Shown here in pieces: positions 49,700 through 57,749 of a stretch of DNA of 64,000 nucleotides. Both the position numbers and the translations under genes were made by a program. Where the stretch lies: NCBI GenBank assembly GCA_963765135.1, contig CAVXUX010000008.1, positions 124,001-188,000 of the forward strand. Direction: 5' to 3'. Numbering within the stretch: the first letter of the stretch is position 1; each line of letters opens with the position of its first letter. The DNA comes from JACVRW01 sp963765135. Its GTDB lineage: Bacteria > Actinomycetota > Thermoleophilia > Solirubrobacterales > Thermoleophilaceae. Under the pieces are notes generated by a model. That model saw only the letters and a program-made list of their open reading frames with translations. It searched no databases and was not told the DNA's origin.

Positions 49700-50356
49700 G
49701 TGAGCTTCCTCTTCCGTAACAAGACCGAGATGACAGAGGCGGCCGACGCCCTTCCCGGCCGCGACACACGCCCGTTCCACGTGCCCGAGAAGCACTTCGT
49801 GCTCGGCACGCCGCTCGAGCCGCCGTTCCCCGAGGACACCGAGCAGGTGATCGTCGGGATGGGCTGCTTCTGGGGCGCCGAGCGCGTCTTCTGGCAGGCA
49901 CCCGGCATGTTCACGACCGCCGTCGGCTACGCGGCCGGCTACACGCCGAACCCCACGTACGAGGAGGTCTGCACCGGCCGCACCGGCCACAACGAGGTGG
50001 TGCTCGCGGTGTTCCGGCCGGCCGAGATCCCGTTCGACGAGGTGCTGCGCCTGTTCTGGGAGAACCACGACCCGACCCAGGGCATGCGCCAGGGCAACGA
50101 CATGGGCACCCAGTACCGGTCCGGCATCTACGTGACCTCGGACGCGCAGCGCGCGGCCGCCGAGGCGTCGCGCGAGCGCTACGCCGAGCGGCTCGGCGAC
50201 GCCGGCTACGGCGAGATCACCACGGAGATCCTGGACGCGCCGGAGCTCTACTACGCGGAGGACTACCACCAGCAGTACCTCGCGAAGAACCCGAACGGGT
50301 ACTGCGGGCTGGGCGGGACGGGCGTCAGCTGCCCAGTCGGCCTTACGGCCTCCTAG
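49700..50356 (+). CDS. msrA: Peptide-methionine (S)-S-oxide reductase MsrA
   Basis: A 218-residue repair enzyme that reduces methionine-S-sulfoxide. The nucleophile Cys56 is in GMGCFWGAERVFW; TAVGYAAGYTPNPTYEEVC and GNDMGTQYRSGIY are the family's substrate-site segments, and YLAKNPNGYCGLGGTGVSCPVG near the C-terminus (in two motifs, NPNGYCGLGG and GVSCPVG) supplies resolving cysteines. An N-terminal extension of about 40 residues is typical of actinobacterial forms. Confidence 0.95.
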   Translation: MSFLFRNKTEMTEAADALPGRDTRPFHVPEKHFVLGTPLEPPFPEDTEQVIVGMGCFWGAERVFWQAPGMFTTAVGYAAGYTPNPTYEEVCTGRTGHNEVVLAVFRPAEIPFDEVLRLFWENHDPTQGMRQGNDMGTQYRSGIYVTSDAQRAAAEASRERYAERLGDAGYGEITTEILDAPELYYAEDYHQQYLAKNPNGYCGLGGTGVSCPVGLTAS

Positions 50357-50379
50357 GCTGGCCGACGCTCCGCGGGGGG

Positions 50380-50399
50380 CCGGGGGCGTGAGCCCCCGG
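50380..50399. terminator. GC-rich hairpin between convergent msrA and Nudix genes
   Basis: CCGGGGGC pairs perfectly with GCCCCCGG across a GTGA loop. There is no strong T-run, but the position between two convergent gene ends and the 8-bp stem make a bidirectional terminator likely. Confidence 0.5.
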
Positions 50400-50407
50400 A
50401 TGCTCTC

Positions 50408-51064
50408 TTAGAGGCTTCCGCCGAGCATCCGGGCCATCAGCTTGAGGCGCTCGTCGGCCTCGTCCGGCCACTCGTCGACGTCGGCGGGCCACCAGGCCCA
50501 CTCGTCGTGCTCGTGGTCCGGGATCGGCTCCGCTCCGTTCGGGACCGTTGCCAGGCCGACCACCATCGCGACGCCGTTCGGCAGCCCGAGCAGCGCCTCG
50601 ACGCTGAGCCGCTCGGGCTCGAGCTGCCACTCCTCGCGCAGCTCGCGCGAGAGCGTCTCGGCCGGGCTCTCGCCGAGGTCCACCGCGCCGCCGGCGCCGA
50701 GCGCCCAGCGCTCCGCCCAGGTCGAGACCCAGGCCGCGCGGCGACCGGCCAGCCAGCGGCCCTCTGGGTCGCGCACGACGCACAGCGCCGTCAGGCTTTC
50801 GCAGGCGTCCCCCTCGACCAGACGCAGCGCCCAGCGCACCGGCTGAAGGTCCAGTACCAGCCGCTCGTCCTCCTCGCGCCAGCCCGCCAGCCGGGTGGCG
50901 ATCCCGTCGTGGGCCGGCGAGCCGCGCTCGCGCAGGCCCGCCACCGCGGCGTCGGCCTCCGCCTCCACCTCGGCGGGCGGCTCGTAGGTGTCGGACAGCC
51001 AGCGCGTCTCGACCTGGTCGGATTGCCAGGGCCCGCGCGCCAGGATCCCGCGACCGATGCTCAC
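50408..51064 (-). CDS. Nudix hydrolase with intact Nudix box
   Basis: A 218-residue protein with an N-terminal region of about 100 residues and a C-terminal Nudix domain. The box is complete: GAVDLGESPAETLSRELREE (G-x5-E-x7-REUxEE). It hydrolyses some nucleoside-diphosphate compound and resembles phosphohydrolases acting on dinucleotides or isopentenyl-like substrates; the exact one is open. GTG 51064 overlaps the stop of the upstream Nudix-like gene by 4 bp. Confidence 0.83.
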   Translation of the reverse strand: MSIGRGILARGPWQSDQVETRWLSDTYEPPAEVEAEADAAVAGLRERGSPAHDGIATRLAGWREEDERLVLDLQPVRWALRLVEGDACESLTALCVVRDPEGRWLAGRRAAWVSTWAERWALGAGGAVDLGESPAETLSRELREEWQLEPERLSVEALLGLPNGVAMVVGLATVPNGAEPIPDHEHDEWAWWPADVDEWPDEADERLKLMARMLGGSL

Positions 51065-51480
51065 CACGAAGAGCCTAGGGCGCGCAGCAGCACGCGCGCG
51101 CAGACCGAGCCCGCCCGCGCGGCGGGCGCCAGCTCGGCCGGATCGCCCCAGCGCCACTCCACGTACTGCGTGCCCTCGCCGGCCTGTGGCAGGGCCGGCT
51201 CGCCGGCGACGATGCTCGCCGCCCAGTCGCGCATCGCGATCCGGTAGCCAGCCCGCTCGGCCTCCTCCTCGCCGATCGGTCGCAGCGGCTCGACCTCCAC
51301 GCCGAGCTTCTCGCGCCCGGCGCGCACCAGCGCCTCGTGCTCCGACTCGCCCTCGTGCAGCGATGCCGCCGGCAGTCCCCAGAGGCCGGGCAGGCTGTCG
51401 TCGTCGTCAGGCCGGCGCACCAGCAGCACGCCCGCGGGTCCCTCGATGACGAGCGAGACCGAGCGCTTCAGCGGCTTCAA
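51061..51480 (-). CDS. Nudix-fold protein with degenerate Nudix box
   Basis: A 139-residue Nudix-domain protein. The fold is recognisable (VSLVIEGPAGVLLVRRPDDD, LPGLWGLPAASLHEGES) and resembles the MutY C-terminal/NUDIX scaffold, but the box reads GESEHEALVRAGREKLGVE and lacks the paired catalytic glutamates, so it may bind rather than hydrolyse. The TTG at 51480 overlaps the GGDEF/HD-GYP stop as TTGA, which couples the two genes. Confidence 0.7.
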   Translation of the reverse strand: MKPLKRSVSLVIEGPAGVLLVRRPDDDDSLPGLWGLPAASLHEGESEHEALVRAGREKLGVEVEPLRPIGEEEAERAGYRIAMRDWAASIVAGEPALPQAGEGTQYVEWRWGDPAELAPAARAGSVCARVLLRALGSSW

Positions 51481-53162
51481 GACCGCAGGCCGGCCAGCTC
51501 CGTGTCGGGCTCGCGCTCGATCGTGTCCAGCACGGCCATGAACGCGGCCGTCACCCGCGAGTCGAACTGCGTGCCGGCGCAGCGCAGCAGCTCCACACGC
51601 GCGGACTTCGGGCCGATGCCGGTCCGGTAGACGCGGTCCGCGGTCATCGCCTCGTATGCGTCCGCCACGGCGATGATCTTCGCCTCCAGCGGGATCTGGA
51701 GATCGGTCAGGCCCTTCGGGTAGCCCTTGCCGTCTGGACGCTCGTGGTGAGCGATCACCCAGCTGCTCAGGTCCTCGAGGCCCTCGCCGGACAGCACCTC
51801 CGCGCCGATCTCCGGATGCGTGCGGATCTGGGCCATCTCTCGCGCACCCAGCGGACCGGGCTTCTGGAGCACCTCGTTGGGCACGCCGACCTTGCCGATG
51901 TCGTGCAGCCTGCCGGCCATCTCGACCCGCTCGACGTGGTCGGGCTCGAGGCCCAGCTGCTCGGCGATGAGCACGCAGTAGCGCGCCACCGTCCGCGAGT
52001 GGTTGGCGGTGCCCGCGTCGCGGATGTCGAGCGCCTCGGTAAGCGACAGCAGCGTGGGCAGGTGCGACGCGTCGAGCCCACGACCGCCGCCCTCGGGGGC
52101 GAAGATCGCCGAGATCTCGCGGTTGAAGATGATCGAGCGGTTGCGCCCGAGCGCCTTGGCGGCGTAGAGGGCCTGGTCGGCTGACTCGATCACGGCGTCG
52201 GCCGAGGACCCGTGGTCGGGGAAGTTCGCGACACCGAAGCTGAACGTGAGCGGCACCGGGTCTGACGCGAACTCGCCGGCGACGGCGGTCCGCATTCGCT
52301 CTGCGGCGAGGAAGGCATCGTGCTCGGAAGTGTTCGGGAGCAGCAGCGTGAATTCCTCCCCTCCCGTCCGCGCGACGGTCTCCCCGGCGCGGCGGTGGGA
52401 GGACAGGATGCGGGCCACGCGGACCAGCGCGCGGTCGCCGGCGCGGTGGCCGAGCTGGTCGTTGACGTACTTGAAGTGGTCGAGATCCCCAACCAGGATG
52501 CTCAGCGACTGGCCGGCCCGCCGCGCCGCCGCGAGCTGCTCGTCGATCTCGAGGTCGAGCGCGAGGCGGTTCTTCAGCTGGGTGAGCGCATCGGTGCGCG
52601 CCGCCTCGGCGAGGCTGCGCACCAGCTGGGTCACCCCGCCCCGAACCACGCGCAGGACGACGCCCACGGGAAAGATCACGGCAACGAGCGTGATCCAGCT
52701 CGCGACGACGTCGTGTGCGGGGACGGTCTCGAGCAGCACCGCCAGATAGGCCACGCTCATCAGCACGAGCTGGAACACGGCCTGGCGGATCGGGAAGAAG
52801 TAGGCGGCGTAGAGCGCGAGCCAGGCGTAGAGCAGCTCGCCCGAGAGCGCCGAGGCGTCGTCGGCGACCAGCATGGTGGCGGACACCAGCAGCGTTCCGA
52901 GGGTCGCGGCGGCGTAGAGGGTCGAGGGCCCGATGCGGTCGGAGCTGACCTTCAGGGCCAGCGCGGCCAGGGCGCAGGCGACCGGGATGCCGAGCCGCGC
53001 CCACAGCGGGGCGTCGGCGCCCGGGAGCACCGCGAGCACCACCAGCAGCAGCGCCAGGCTGGCGAAAATGCCGGCACCGACACGCGCCGCGAAGGGCGTA
53101 CTGGGTTCGAGTGGAGGGACGGCAAGCGCCGGGGCCTCCCGCTGGGCCACCGGGGGCAGCAT
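51477..53162 (-). CDS. Membrane GGDEF/HD-GYP c-di-GMP signalling protein
   Basis: A 561-residue protein. Six hydrophobic segments lie at about residues 30-190. The diguanylate cyclase domain (about 210-365) keeps RTDALTQLKNRLALDLEID and the active-site RTGGEEFTLLL. The HD-GYP phosphodiesterase domain (about 385-555) keeps GRLHDIGKVGVP and HHERPDGKGYP. Both active sites are intact, so it could make and degrade c-di-GMP. ATG 53162 is used, though TTG 53222 would add 20 residues. Two Nudix genes follow with overlapping starts. Confidence 0.85.
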   Translation of the reverse strand: MLPPVAQREAPALAVPPLEPSTPFAARVGAGIFASLALLLVVLAVLPGADAPLWARLGIPVACALAALALKVSSDRIGPSTLYAAATLGTLLVSATMLVADDASALSGELLYAWLALYAAYFFPIRQAVFQLVLMSVAYLAVLLETVPAHDVVASWITLVAVIFPVGVVLRVVRGGVTQLVRSLAEAARTDALTQLKNRLALDLEIDEQLAAARRAGQSLSILVGDLDHFKYVNDQLGHRAGDRALVRVARILSSHRRAGETVARTGGEEFTLLLPNTSEHDAFLAAERMRTAVAGEFASDPVPLTFSFGVANFPDHGSSADAVIESADQALYAAKALGRNRSIIFNREISAIFAPEGGGRGLDASHLPTLLSLTEALDIRDAGTANHSRTVARYCVLIAEQLGLEPDHVERVEMAGRLHDIGKVGVPNEVLQKPGPLGAREMAQIRTHPEIGAEVLSGEGLEDLSSWVIAHHERPDGKGYPKGLTDLQIPLEAKIIAVADAYEAMTADRVYRTGIGPKSARVELLRCAGTQFDSRVTAAFMAVLDTIEREPDTELAGLRS

Positions 53163-53253
53163 CTGCCCAGTGTCGAGCGATTCGGCCCCCAACTGTGAGG
53201 GGGCGGCCCGAATGGTGGCCAAATCACCGAGTGGAAAGGGGTGCTCGGCCCCG

Positions 53254-53896
53254 CTAGGCGCCGAGCTCCGCGCGCAGCGAATCCACGCAGCTCGCGCAGC
53301 GCGGCGACCTCGCTCTCTAGGCGCTCGACGCGACCGGCGAGGCCGTCGCCGGCGGGCGCCGGAGCGGCGGCGGGCGGCGCGGCCTCGGCGGGCGCCGACA
53401 CCGCATCTGCGCCGGGCTCCGCCAGCCGGTGCGCGTACCGCTGCCCGCGCTCGCCCGGTTGGCGTGGCAGCGCCACCGCCAGCTCGCGCTCGGCCAGCTG
53501 CGCAAGCGTCCGGTCCACCTCCTCGCCGGAGTCGAAGCGGTGGATGCGCTCGCTGCGCTGCCGCAGCTCCCCCGCCGTCTGCGGGCCGCGCAGCATCAGC
53601 ACGGTCAGCAGCGCGAGCTGCGCGTCGTCCAGGCCGAGCGCTTGGTCGAACAGGTGCTTGTACTTGACCGAGCGTGCGGTCGACCAGCTCGCCAGCGTGG
53701 TCCACTTGCGCCGGCCGAGGCGGTCGAGCGCGGAGCGGACCGTCGCCTCGTCGTAGTCCACCACCGGATCGCGGTTGGTCGACTGGTTGCACGCCAGCCG
53801 CAGCGAGTTCAGCGTGAGCGGGTACCCGTCCGGCGTCGTGCGCTGCTTCTCAACCAGGCAGGCTACGACCCGGATCTCCACGGCGTCCGGTTCCAC
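53254..53896 (-). CDS. YceH family (DUF480) protein, +1 frameshift near the C-terminus
   Basis: A protein of about 213 residues with two winged-helix repeats: EIRVVACLVEKQRTTPDGYPL, NSLRLACNQSTNRDPVVDYD and LLTVLMLRGPQTAGELRQRS, as in YceH. It ends in a coiled-coil (RVERLESEVAALREL). Removing one base at 53283-53284 yields a C-terminus LRDSLRAELGA followed by a stop at 53254; without the correction the frame runs on antisense into the GGDEF gene. Role in bacteria is poorly defined, possibly regulatory. The GTG at 53896 is divergent from the MFS gene. Confidence 0.83.
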
Positions 53897-53903
53897 GGAT
53901 GCG

Positions 53904-53909
53904 TAGCTT
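53904..53909 (+). promoter_or_regulatory. -10-like hexamer TAGCTT, leaderless-type
   Basis: TAGCTT ends 8 nt before GTG 53918. Confidence 0.45.
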
Positions 53910-53917
53910 AGGAAAGC

Positions 53918-55114
53918 GTGACCGTCTACTCGCGCATCCTGCGCACGCCGGGCGTGGCCGTGATCGTGCTGGCCACGCTGATCGGCCGCATGTCGATCGG
54001 CATCAGCGGCCTGGCGATCCTCCTCTACGTGCGCGAGGTCACCGGCTCGTTCGCCACCGCCGGCATCTGCACCGGCGCCCTGGCGCTCGGCAGCTCCCTC
54101 GGGGCGCCGCTGCAGGGCCGGCTCGTCGACCGGCGCGGGGTACCCATGCTGGCGCCGCTCGCGGCCGTCCACTCCGCCGGGCTGCTGGGGGTCTGGGCGG
54201 CGGGTTCGATCGATGCGCCCGCCTCCGCGCTCGCCGTGCTCGCCCTGCTGGCCGGCGCCGCGATGCCGCCGGTGTCGTCGGTGCTGCGGTCGCGCTGGCC
54301 CTACCTGCTGGCCGAGCGGCCCGAGCTGATGGGCGGCGCGTTCGCGCTCGACTCGGTCCTGATCGAGATCGTGTTCGTGGTCGGCCCGCTCCTGACGACC
54401 GCGATCGTCGCCACCGCCGGGCCCCAGTACGCGCTGCTCGTGTCGGCCGCCTGCGTGATGAGCGGGACCCTCCTGATGCTCAGCCGTCTGGCCGGCCGCC
54501 CGGGTCCCGAGCCGACCCGCGAAGGTCAGCGTGCCTACGGGCTCGGAGCGCTCGCCGACCCGGGGCTGCGCACGCTCGTGTTCGCGAGCCTGCCGGTCGG
54601 CTTCGCGCTCGGCTCGATCGAGGTCGCGGTGCCGGCGTTCAGCGAGGCCGAGGGCTCGAAGGCGCTGGCCGGCGTGCTGCTGGCGGTGTGGTCGGTCGGC
54701 AGCGGGATCGCCGGGCTCGCCTGGGGCGCGCGGGCGATGCGCTTCCGGCTGCTCGCCGCACACCTGCGCTTCGCCTGGCTGCTGCCGCTCGCGATCGCCC
54801 CGCTCGCGCTCGCCTCCTCCCCGCTGACCATGGGCGCGCTGGTGCTGGTGGCCGGGCTACCGATCGCACCCCTGATCGCGTCGCGCAACCAGCTGGTCGA
54901 GCGCGTCACGCCCCCGGGCACGGCGACCGAGGCGTACACCTGGCCGCTGACGGCGCTGGTCGGCGGCGTCTCGCTCGGTGCGGCCGTGGCGGGCGCGGTG
55001 GTCGAGTCCAGCTCGTGGACGACCGCCGTGGTGGTGGCAACCGGGGTCGCCGCACTCGGGGCCGTGATCGTTTCTACCCGGCGCCACACGCTCGGGCTGC
55101 CCCAGCCCGCGTAG
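53918..55114 (+). CDS. MFS transporter, 12-helix
   Basis: A 398-residue major facilitator protein with twelve hydrophobic segments. Motif A-like GAPLQGRLVDRRGVPM lies between helices 2 and 3, and RMSIGISGLAILLYVREVTG in helix 1. The group resembles arabinose/drug exporters; the cargo is unknown. It is divergent from yceH and followed by an SRPBCC gene with its own promoter. Confidence 0.85.
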   Translation: MTVYSRILRTPGVAVIVLATLIGRMSIGISGLAILLYVREVTGSFATAGICTGALALGSSLGAPLQGRLVDRRGVPMLAPLAAVHSAGLLGVWAAGSIDAPASALAVLALLAGAAMPPVSSVLRSRWPYLLAERPELMGGAFALDSVLIEIVFVVGPLLTTAIVATAGPQYALLVSAACVMSGTLLMLSRLAGRPGPEPTREGQRAYGLGALADPGLRTLVFASLPVGFALGSIEVAVPAFSEAEGSKALAGVLLAVWSVGSGIAGLAWGARAMRFRLLAAHLRFAWLLPLAIAPLALASSPLTMGALVLVAGLPIAPLIASRNQLVERVTPPGTATEAYTWPLTALVGGVSLGAAVAGAVVESSSWTTAVVVATGVAALGAVIVSTRRHTLGLPQPA

Positions 55115-55117
55115 AGG

Positions 55118-55123
55118 TAGAGT
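55118..55123 (+). promoter_or_regulatory. -10-like hexamer TAGAGT, leaderless-type
   Basis: TAGAGT ends 7 nt before ATG 55131. Confidence 0.5.
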
Positions 55124-55130
55124 CGCGCCC

Positions 55131-55577
55131 ATGGGACAGATCAAGGGCGATCGCACCGTTGAGATCGACGCGCCGATCGAGCGCTGCTACGAGATCGCGG
55201 CCGACGTGGAGAACGCCACCGAGTGGCAGGGCTCGCTCAAGGACGTGGAGGTCCTGGAGCGCGACGGCGACCGCCGGCCCGTGCTGGTCGAGACCGAGTC
55301 CGACGCCAAGGTGAAGAGCGTGCGCGCCGTGCTGCGCTTCTCATACGAGCCGCCGACCGGCATCCGCTGGGTGCAGGAGAAGGGCGACACCAAGTCGCTC
55401 CAGGGCTGGTGGAGCTTCGAGGACCTCGGCGACGGGCGCACCCGAGCCACCTACGGCCTCGAGGCGGACCCGGGCCGCATGCTCGGGATGCTGCTGCGCG
55501 GCCCGGCGGAGAGCCGCGTGCGCGACTTCCTGCTCGGCAACGCCGCGGAGGGCCTGAAGGAGAAGGCCGAGGCCTAG
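55131..55577 (+). CDS. SRPBCC-family protein (polyketide cyclase/dehydrase-like)
   Basis: A 148-residue helix-grip protein: IKGDRTVEIDAPIERCYEIA, DVENATEWQGSLKDVEVLER and the C-terminal helix VRDFLLGNAAEGLKEKAEA. Such proteins bind a lipid or aromatic ligand and occur widely in Actinobacteria. Its stop shares CTAG (55574-55577) with the convergent GDPD gene. Confidence 0.82.
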   Translation: MGQIKGDRTVEIDAPIERCYEIAADVENATEWQGSLKDVEVLERDGDRRPVLVETESDAKVKSVRAVLRFSYEPPTGIRWVQEKGDTKSLQGWWSFEDLGDGRTRATYGLEADPGRMLGMLLRGPAESRVRDFLLGNAAEGLKEKAEA

Positions 55578-56542
55578 CCGCAGCTGGCCGGGCGCTTGTG
55601 CGCCCGCAGGACCTTCTCGTACGCGCGCGGGTGCGAGGTCATCGTGCCGTCCACGCACTTGTCGATCAGTGAGCGCCAGGTGGCCGGGGCGTCCGGGTCG
55701 CCGTTGCCGAACCAGTTCTGCCAGGCATAGCCCTCGCTGTGGGCGCGCGCGATCGCCTCGGCGGTCGTGATCTCGAGCTCGGTCCCGCCGAACACGTAGG
55801 TGATCGGCACCTGGAACGCGACCACGCCCGGCCCCGGCGAGTTCATCCCGAGCCAGGCGCCGAAGCCGGCGATCCCCGGAGCCACGCCGATCCGCGGGAG
55901 CAGCTTGTGGAAGCGGTCGACGGCCTCCTGCTTGAAGGACACGACGATCAGGTCGCGCCGGCGCGTGTCGCGCAGCAGCCGCGCCAGCACGCCCGCGTTC
56001 TGGACGTACTCCGAGGTCTCCTCGTCGGGCGTGCGGCCCTTGATCTCGACGTTGATCGGGGTGTGCGGGAACGCGCGCATGACCTCGGCCAGCGTCGGGA
56101 CGCGGAAGTCGGCGGCGCTGAAGCCCTTCGGCGCCTTGCGGCGTCCGGTCGCGACGCCGCGTAGGCGGTACGCCGACGCGGCGTGGTCGTGGCCGTAGTG
56201 GTCCTCCTTGCCGGGCGCGAACCAGTACGCCGCGTCGAGCCGCTTGATCTGCTTCAGCGTGTGCGAGGCGACCGTGCCGTGACCGTTGGTCTTGCCGTCG
56301 ACCGTGGTGTCGTGCATCACGATCACCTTGCCGTCCTTCGTGACGCCGATGTCCAGCTCCAGCATGTCCGCGCCGGCGCGAACGGCCTTCCGGAACGCGT
56401 ACAGCGTGTTCGAGGGGAACTCGTCCTCGCCGCCCTGGTGGGCGATGTTCAGCGGCGCGTCCTTCTGAATCCAGCGGTTGGCGGCGCCGGCCGGGGCGGC
56501 CGCGAGCAGCAACAAGACGACGGCGAGTCCAAGTCGGCGCAC
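55574..56542 (-). CDS. Secreted glycerophosphodiester phosphodiesterase (GDPD)
   Basis: A 322-residue exported enzyme that hydrolyses glycerophosphodiesters to glycerol-3-phosphate and an alcohol. A signal peptide covers about residues 1-20. The active site is recognisable: His35 (NIAHQGG), Asn45 (PSNTLYAF), Glu62/Asp64 (MLELDIGVTKDG) and His77 (VIVMHDTTVDG). TAGCGT is 7 nt before GTG 56542. It could help recover phosphate or polyol from lipids. Confidence 0.9.
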   Translation of the reverse strand: MRRLGLAVVLLLLAAAPAGAANRWIQKDAPLNIAHQGGEDEFPSNTLYAFRKAVRAGADMLELDIGVTKDGKVIVMHDTTVDGKTNGHGTVASHTLKQIKRLDAAYWFAPGKEDHYGHDHAASAYRLRGVATGRRKAPKGFSAADFRVPTLAEVMRAFPHTPINVEIKGRTPDEETSEYVQNAGVLARLLRDTRRRDLIVVSFKQEAVDRFHKLLPRIGVAPGIAGFGAWLGMNSPGPGVVAFQVPITYVFGGTELEITTAEAIARAHSEGYAWQNWFGNGDPDAPATWRSLIDKCVDGTMTSHPRAYEKVLRAHKRPASCG

Positions 56543-56549
56543 CGGTCCG

Positions 56550-56555
56550 ACGCTA
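56550..56555 (-). promoter_or_regulatory. -10-like hexamer TAGCGT before the GDPD gene
   Basis: On the minus strand TAGCGT ends 7 nt before GTG 56542. Confidence 0.45.
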
Positions 56556-56560
56556 CCAGC

Positions 56561-57118
56561 TCAGCGCGAAACGGCTAACGGCGTCCTGACCTCGCGCGCC
56601 AGCGCTTCGACCAGCTCGACCAGTCGCTGCTGGAGCTCGGGATCGGCCAGCTCGCCGCTCGGCGCGAAGGCGTAGTCGGCGAGCCCCACCGGCAGCTCCT
56701 CGTCGAGAGCGTCGGCGCCGGCGTGGTGCAGCACCTTGCGCAGCTCGGCCTGGGCCCACACGGCGCCGAACAGCCCGGTGCTGGCGCCGATCACCGCCAC
56801 GGGCTTGCCGCGCAGGGCGTTGTCAGGGAAGGGCCGCGAGGCCCAGTCGATCGCGTTCTTGAGCACGCCCGGGATCGAGGCGTTGTACTCGGGCGTCGCG
56901 ATCAGCAGCGCGTCGGCCGCGGCGATCCGAGCGCGCAGGTCCTCCACGGCGGCCGGCGCGGGATCCACGTCGGCGTCCTCGCAGTAGGGAGGCAGCGCCG
57001 CCAGGCCGTCGTAGAGCTCCAGCTCCACCCCGGGCGGCAGCGCAAGCGCCGCCGCCCGGAGCAGCCGGGTGTTGTGGGAGTCCCTCCGGAACGATCCGGA
57101 GATCGCGAGGACGCGCAT
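56561..57118 (-). CDS. NADPH-dependent FMN reductase
   Basis: A 185-residue flavodoxin-like reductase. It starts MRVLAISGSFRRDSHNTRLL (FMN phosphate loop) and has ATPEYNASIPGVLKNAIDW and KPVAVIGASTGLFGA, all typical of the family that reduces FMN, quinones or azo compounds. Its start follows directly on the YceI stop with no gap, so the two form one operon. Confidence 0.88.
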   Translation of the reverse strand: MRVLAISGSFRRDSHNTRLLRAAALALPPGVELELYDGLAALPPYCEDADVDPAPAAVEDLRARIAAADALLIATPEYNASIPGVLKNAIDWASRPFPDNALRGKPVAVIGASTGLFGAVWAQAELRKVLHHAGADALDEELPVGLADYAFAPSGELADPELQQRLVELVEALAREVRTPLAVSR

Positions 57119-57667
57119 CTAGTCCTCTGGCTGGAACAGCGCCAGGCTGACCTCGAGGGTCACCTCGTAGGCCAGCGCGTCGTTGCCGTTCGGCAGAGCC
57201 ATCTGCCACTCGAAGCCGAAGTCGCGGCGGTCGATCGTCGTCGCGAGCTCGAGGCCCGCGCGCAGGCCGCCACCGGCGGCCGGGATCGGCTCGGTCCACG
57301 TGCCGGCGATCTCAACCGGACGCGTAACGCCCGCGATCGTCAGCTCGCCAGCGAGGCGAGCGGCGCCGTCGTCCGCGAGCTCGATGCTGCTCGAGCTGAA
57401 CGTCACCTCGGGGTGGTTCTCGGAGTCGAAGAACTCCGGGCCGAGGACGTGCGCGCGGAACTGCGGCGGATTGTGGATCGAGATCGACTCGACCTTGGCC
57501 GCGCCCTCGAGCGCGAGGCCGTCGTCACCCGCGGTGAGCGTGGCGGTCACCTCGTCGAGCGTGCCGCGGAACTTGCCCCTGCCGGAGTACTCGACGGCAA
57601 AGCCGAACGAGGAATGAATCGGGTCGGCTACGTAGGTGCCCGTGTAGGGCTGTACTGCTGTGGTCAT
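57119..57667 (-). CDS. YceI-family protein
   Basis: A 182-residue lipocalin-like barrel: GTYVADPIHSSFGFAVEYSG, GPEFFDSENHPEVTFSSSS and RDFGFEWQMALPNGNDAL. YceI proteins bind isoprenoid-like lipids. No signal peptide is present, so it is probably cytosolic here. A strong AGGAGGG ribosome site precedes the ATG, so the transcript has a leader. It is divergent from a MarR regulator with a perfect palindrome in between. Confidence 0.88.
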   Translation of the reverse strand: MTTAVQPYTGTYVADPIHSSFGFAVEYSGRGKFRGTLDEVTATLTAGDDGLALEGAAKVESISIHNPPQFRAHVLGPEFFDSENHPEVTFSSSSIELADDGAARLAGELTIAGVTRPVEIAGTWTEPIPAAGGGLRAGLELATTIDRRDFGFEWQMALPNGNDALAYEVTLEVSLALFQPED

Positions 57668-57700
57668 CGGGTTCCCTCCTGGTTTGAGTCCTTGGTGAAC

Positions 57701-57713
57701 TACCATGATGGTA
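57701..57713. promoter_or_regulatory. Perfect palindrome TACCAT-G-ATGGTA, candidate MarR operator
   Basis: The 13-bp perfect dyad sits between divergent yceI and marR genes. It lies within the 17-bp spacer of a possible TTGGTG (57692-57697)/TATACC (57715-57720) promoter, where a bound MarR would block transcription. Confidence 0.5.
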
Positions 57714-57736
57714 CTATACCAGCATATGTTCGAAGG

Positions 57737-57742
57737 TAATCT
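57737..57742 (+). promoter_or_regulatory. -10-like hexamer TAATCT, leaderless-type
   Basis: TAATCT ends 7 nt before ATG 57750 and favours that start over ATGs at 57705 and 57726. Confidence 0.45.
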
Positions 57743-57749
57743 CGTGTAC

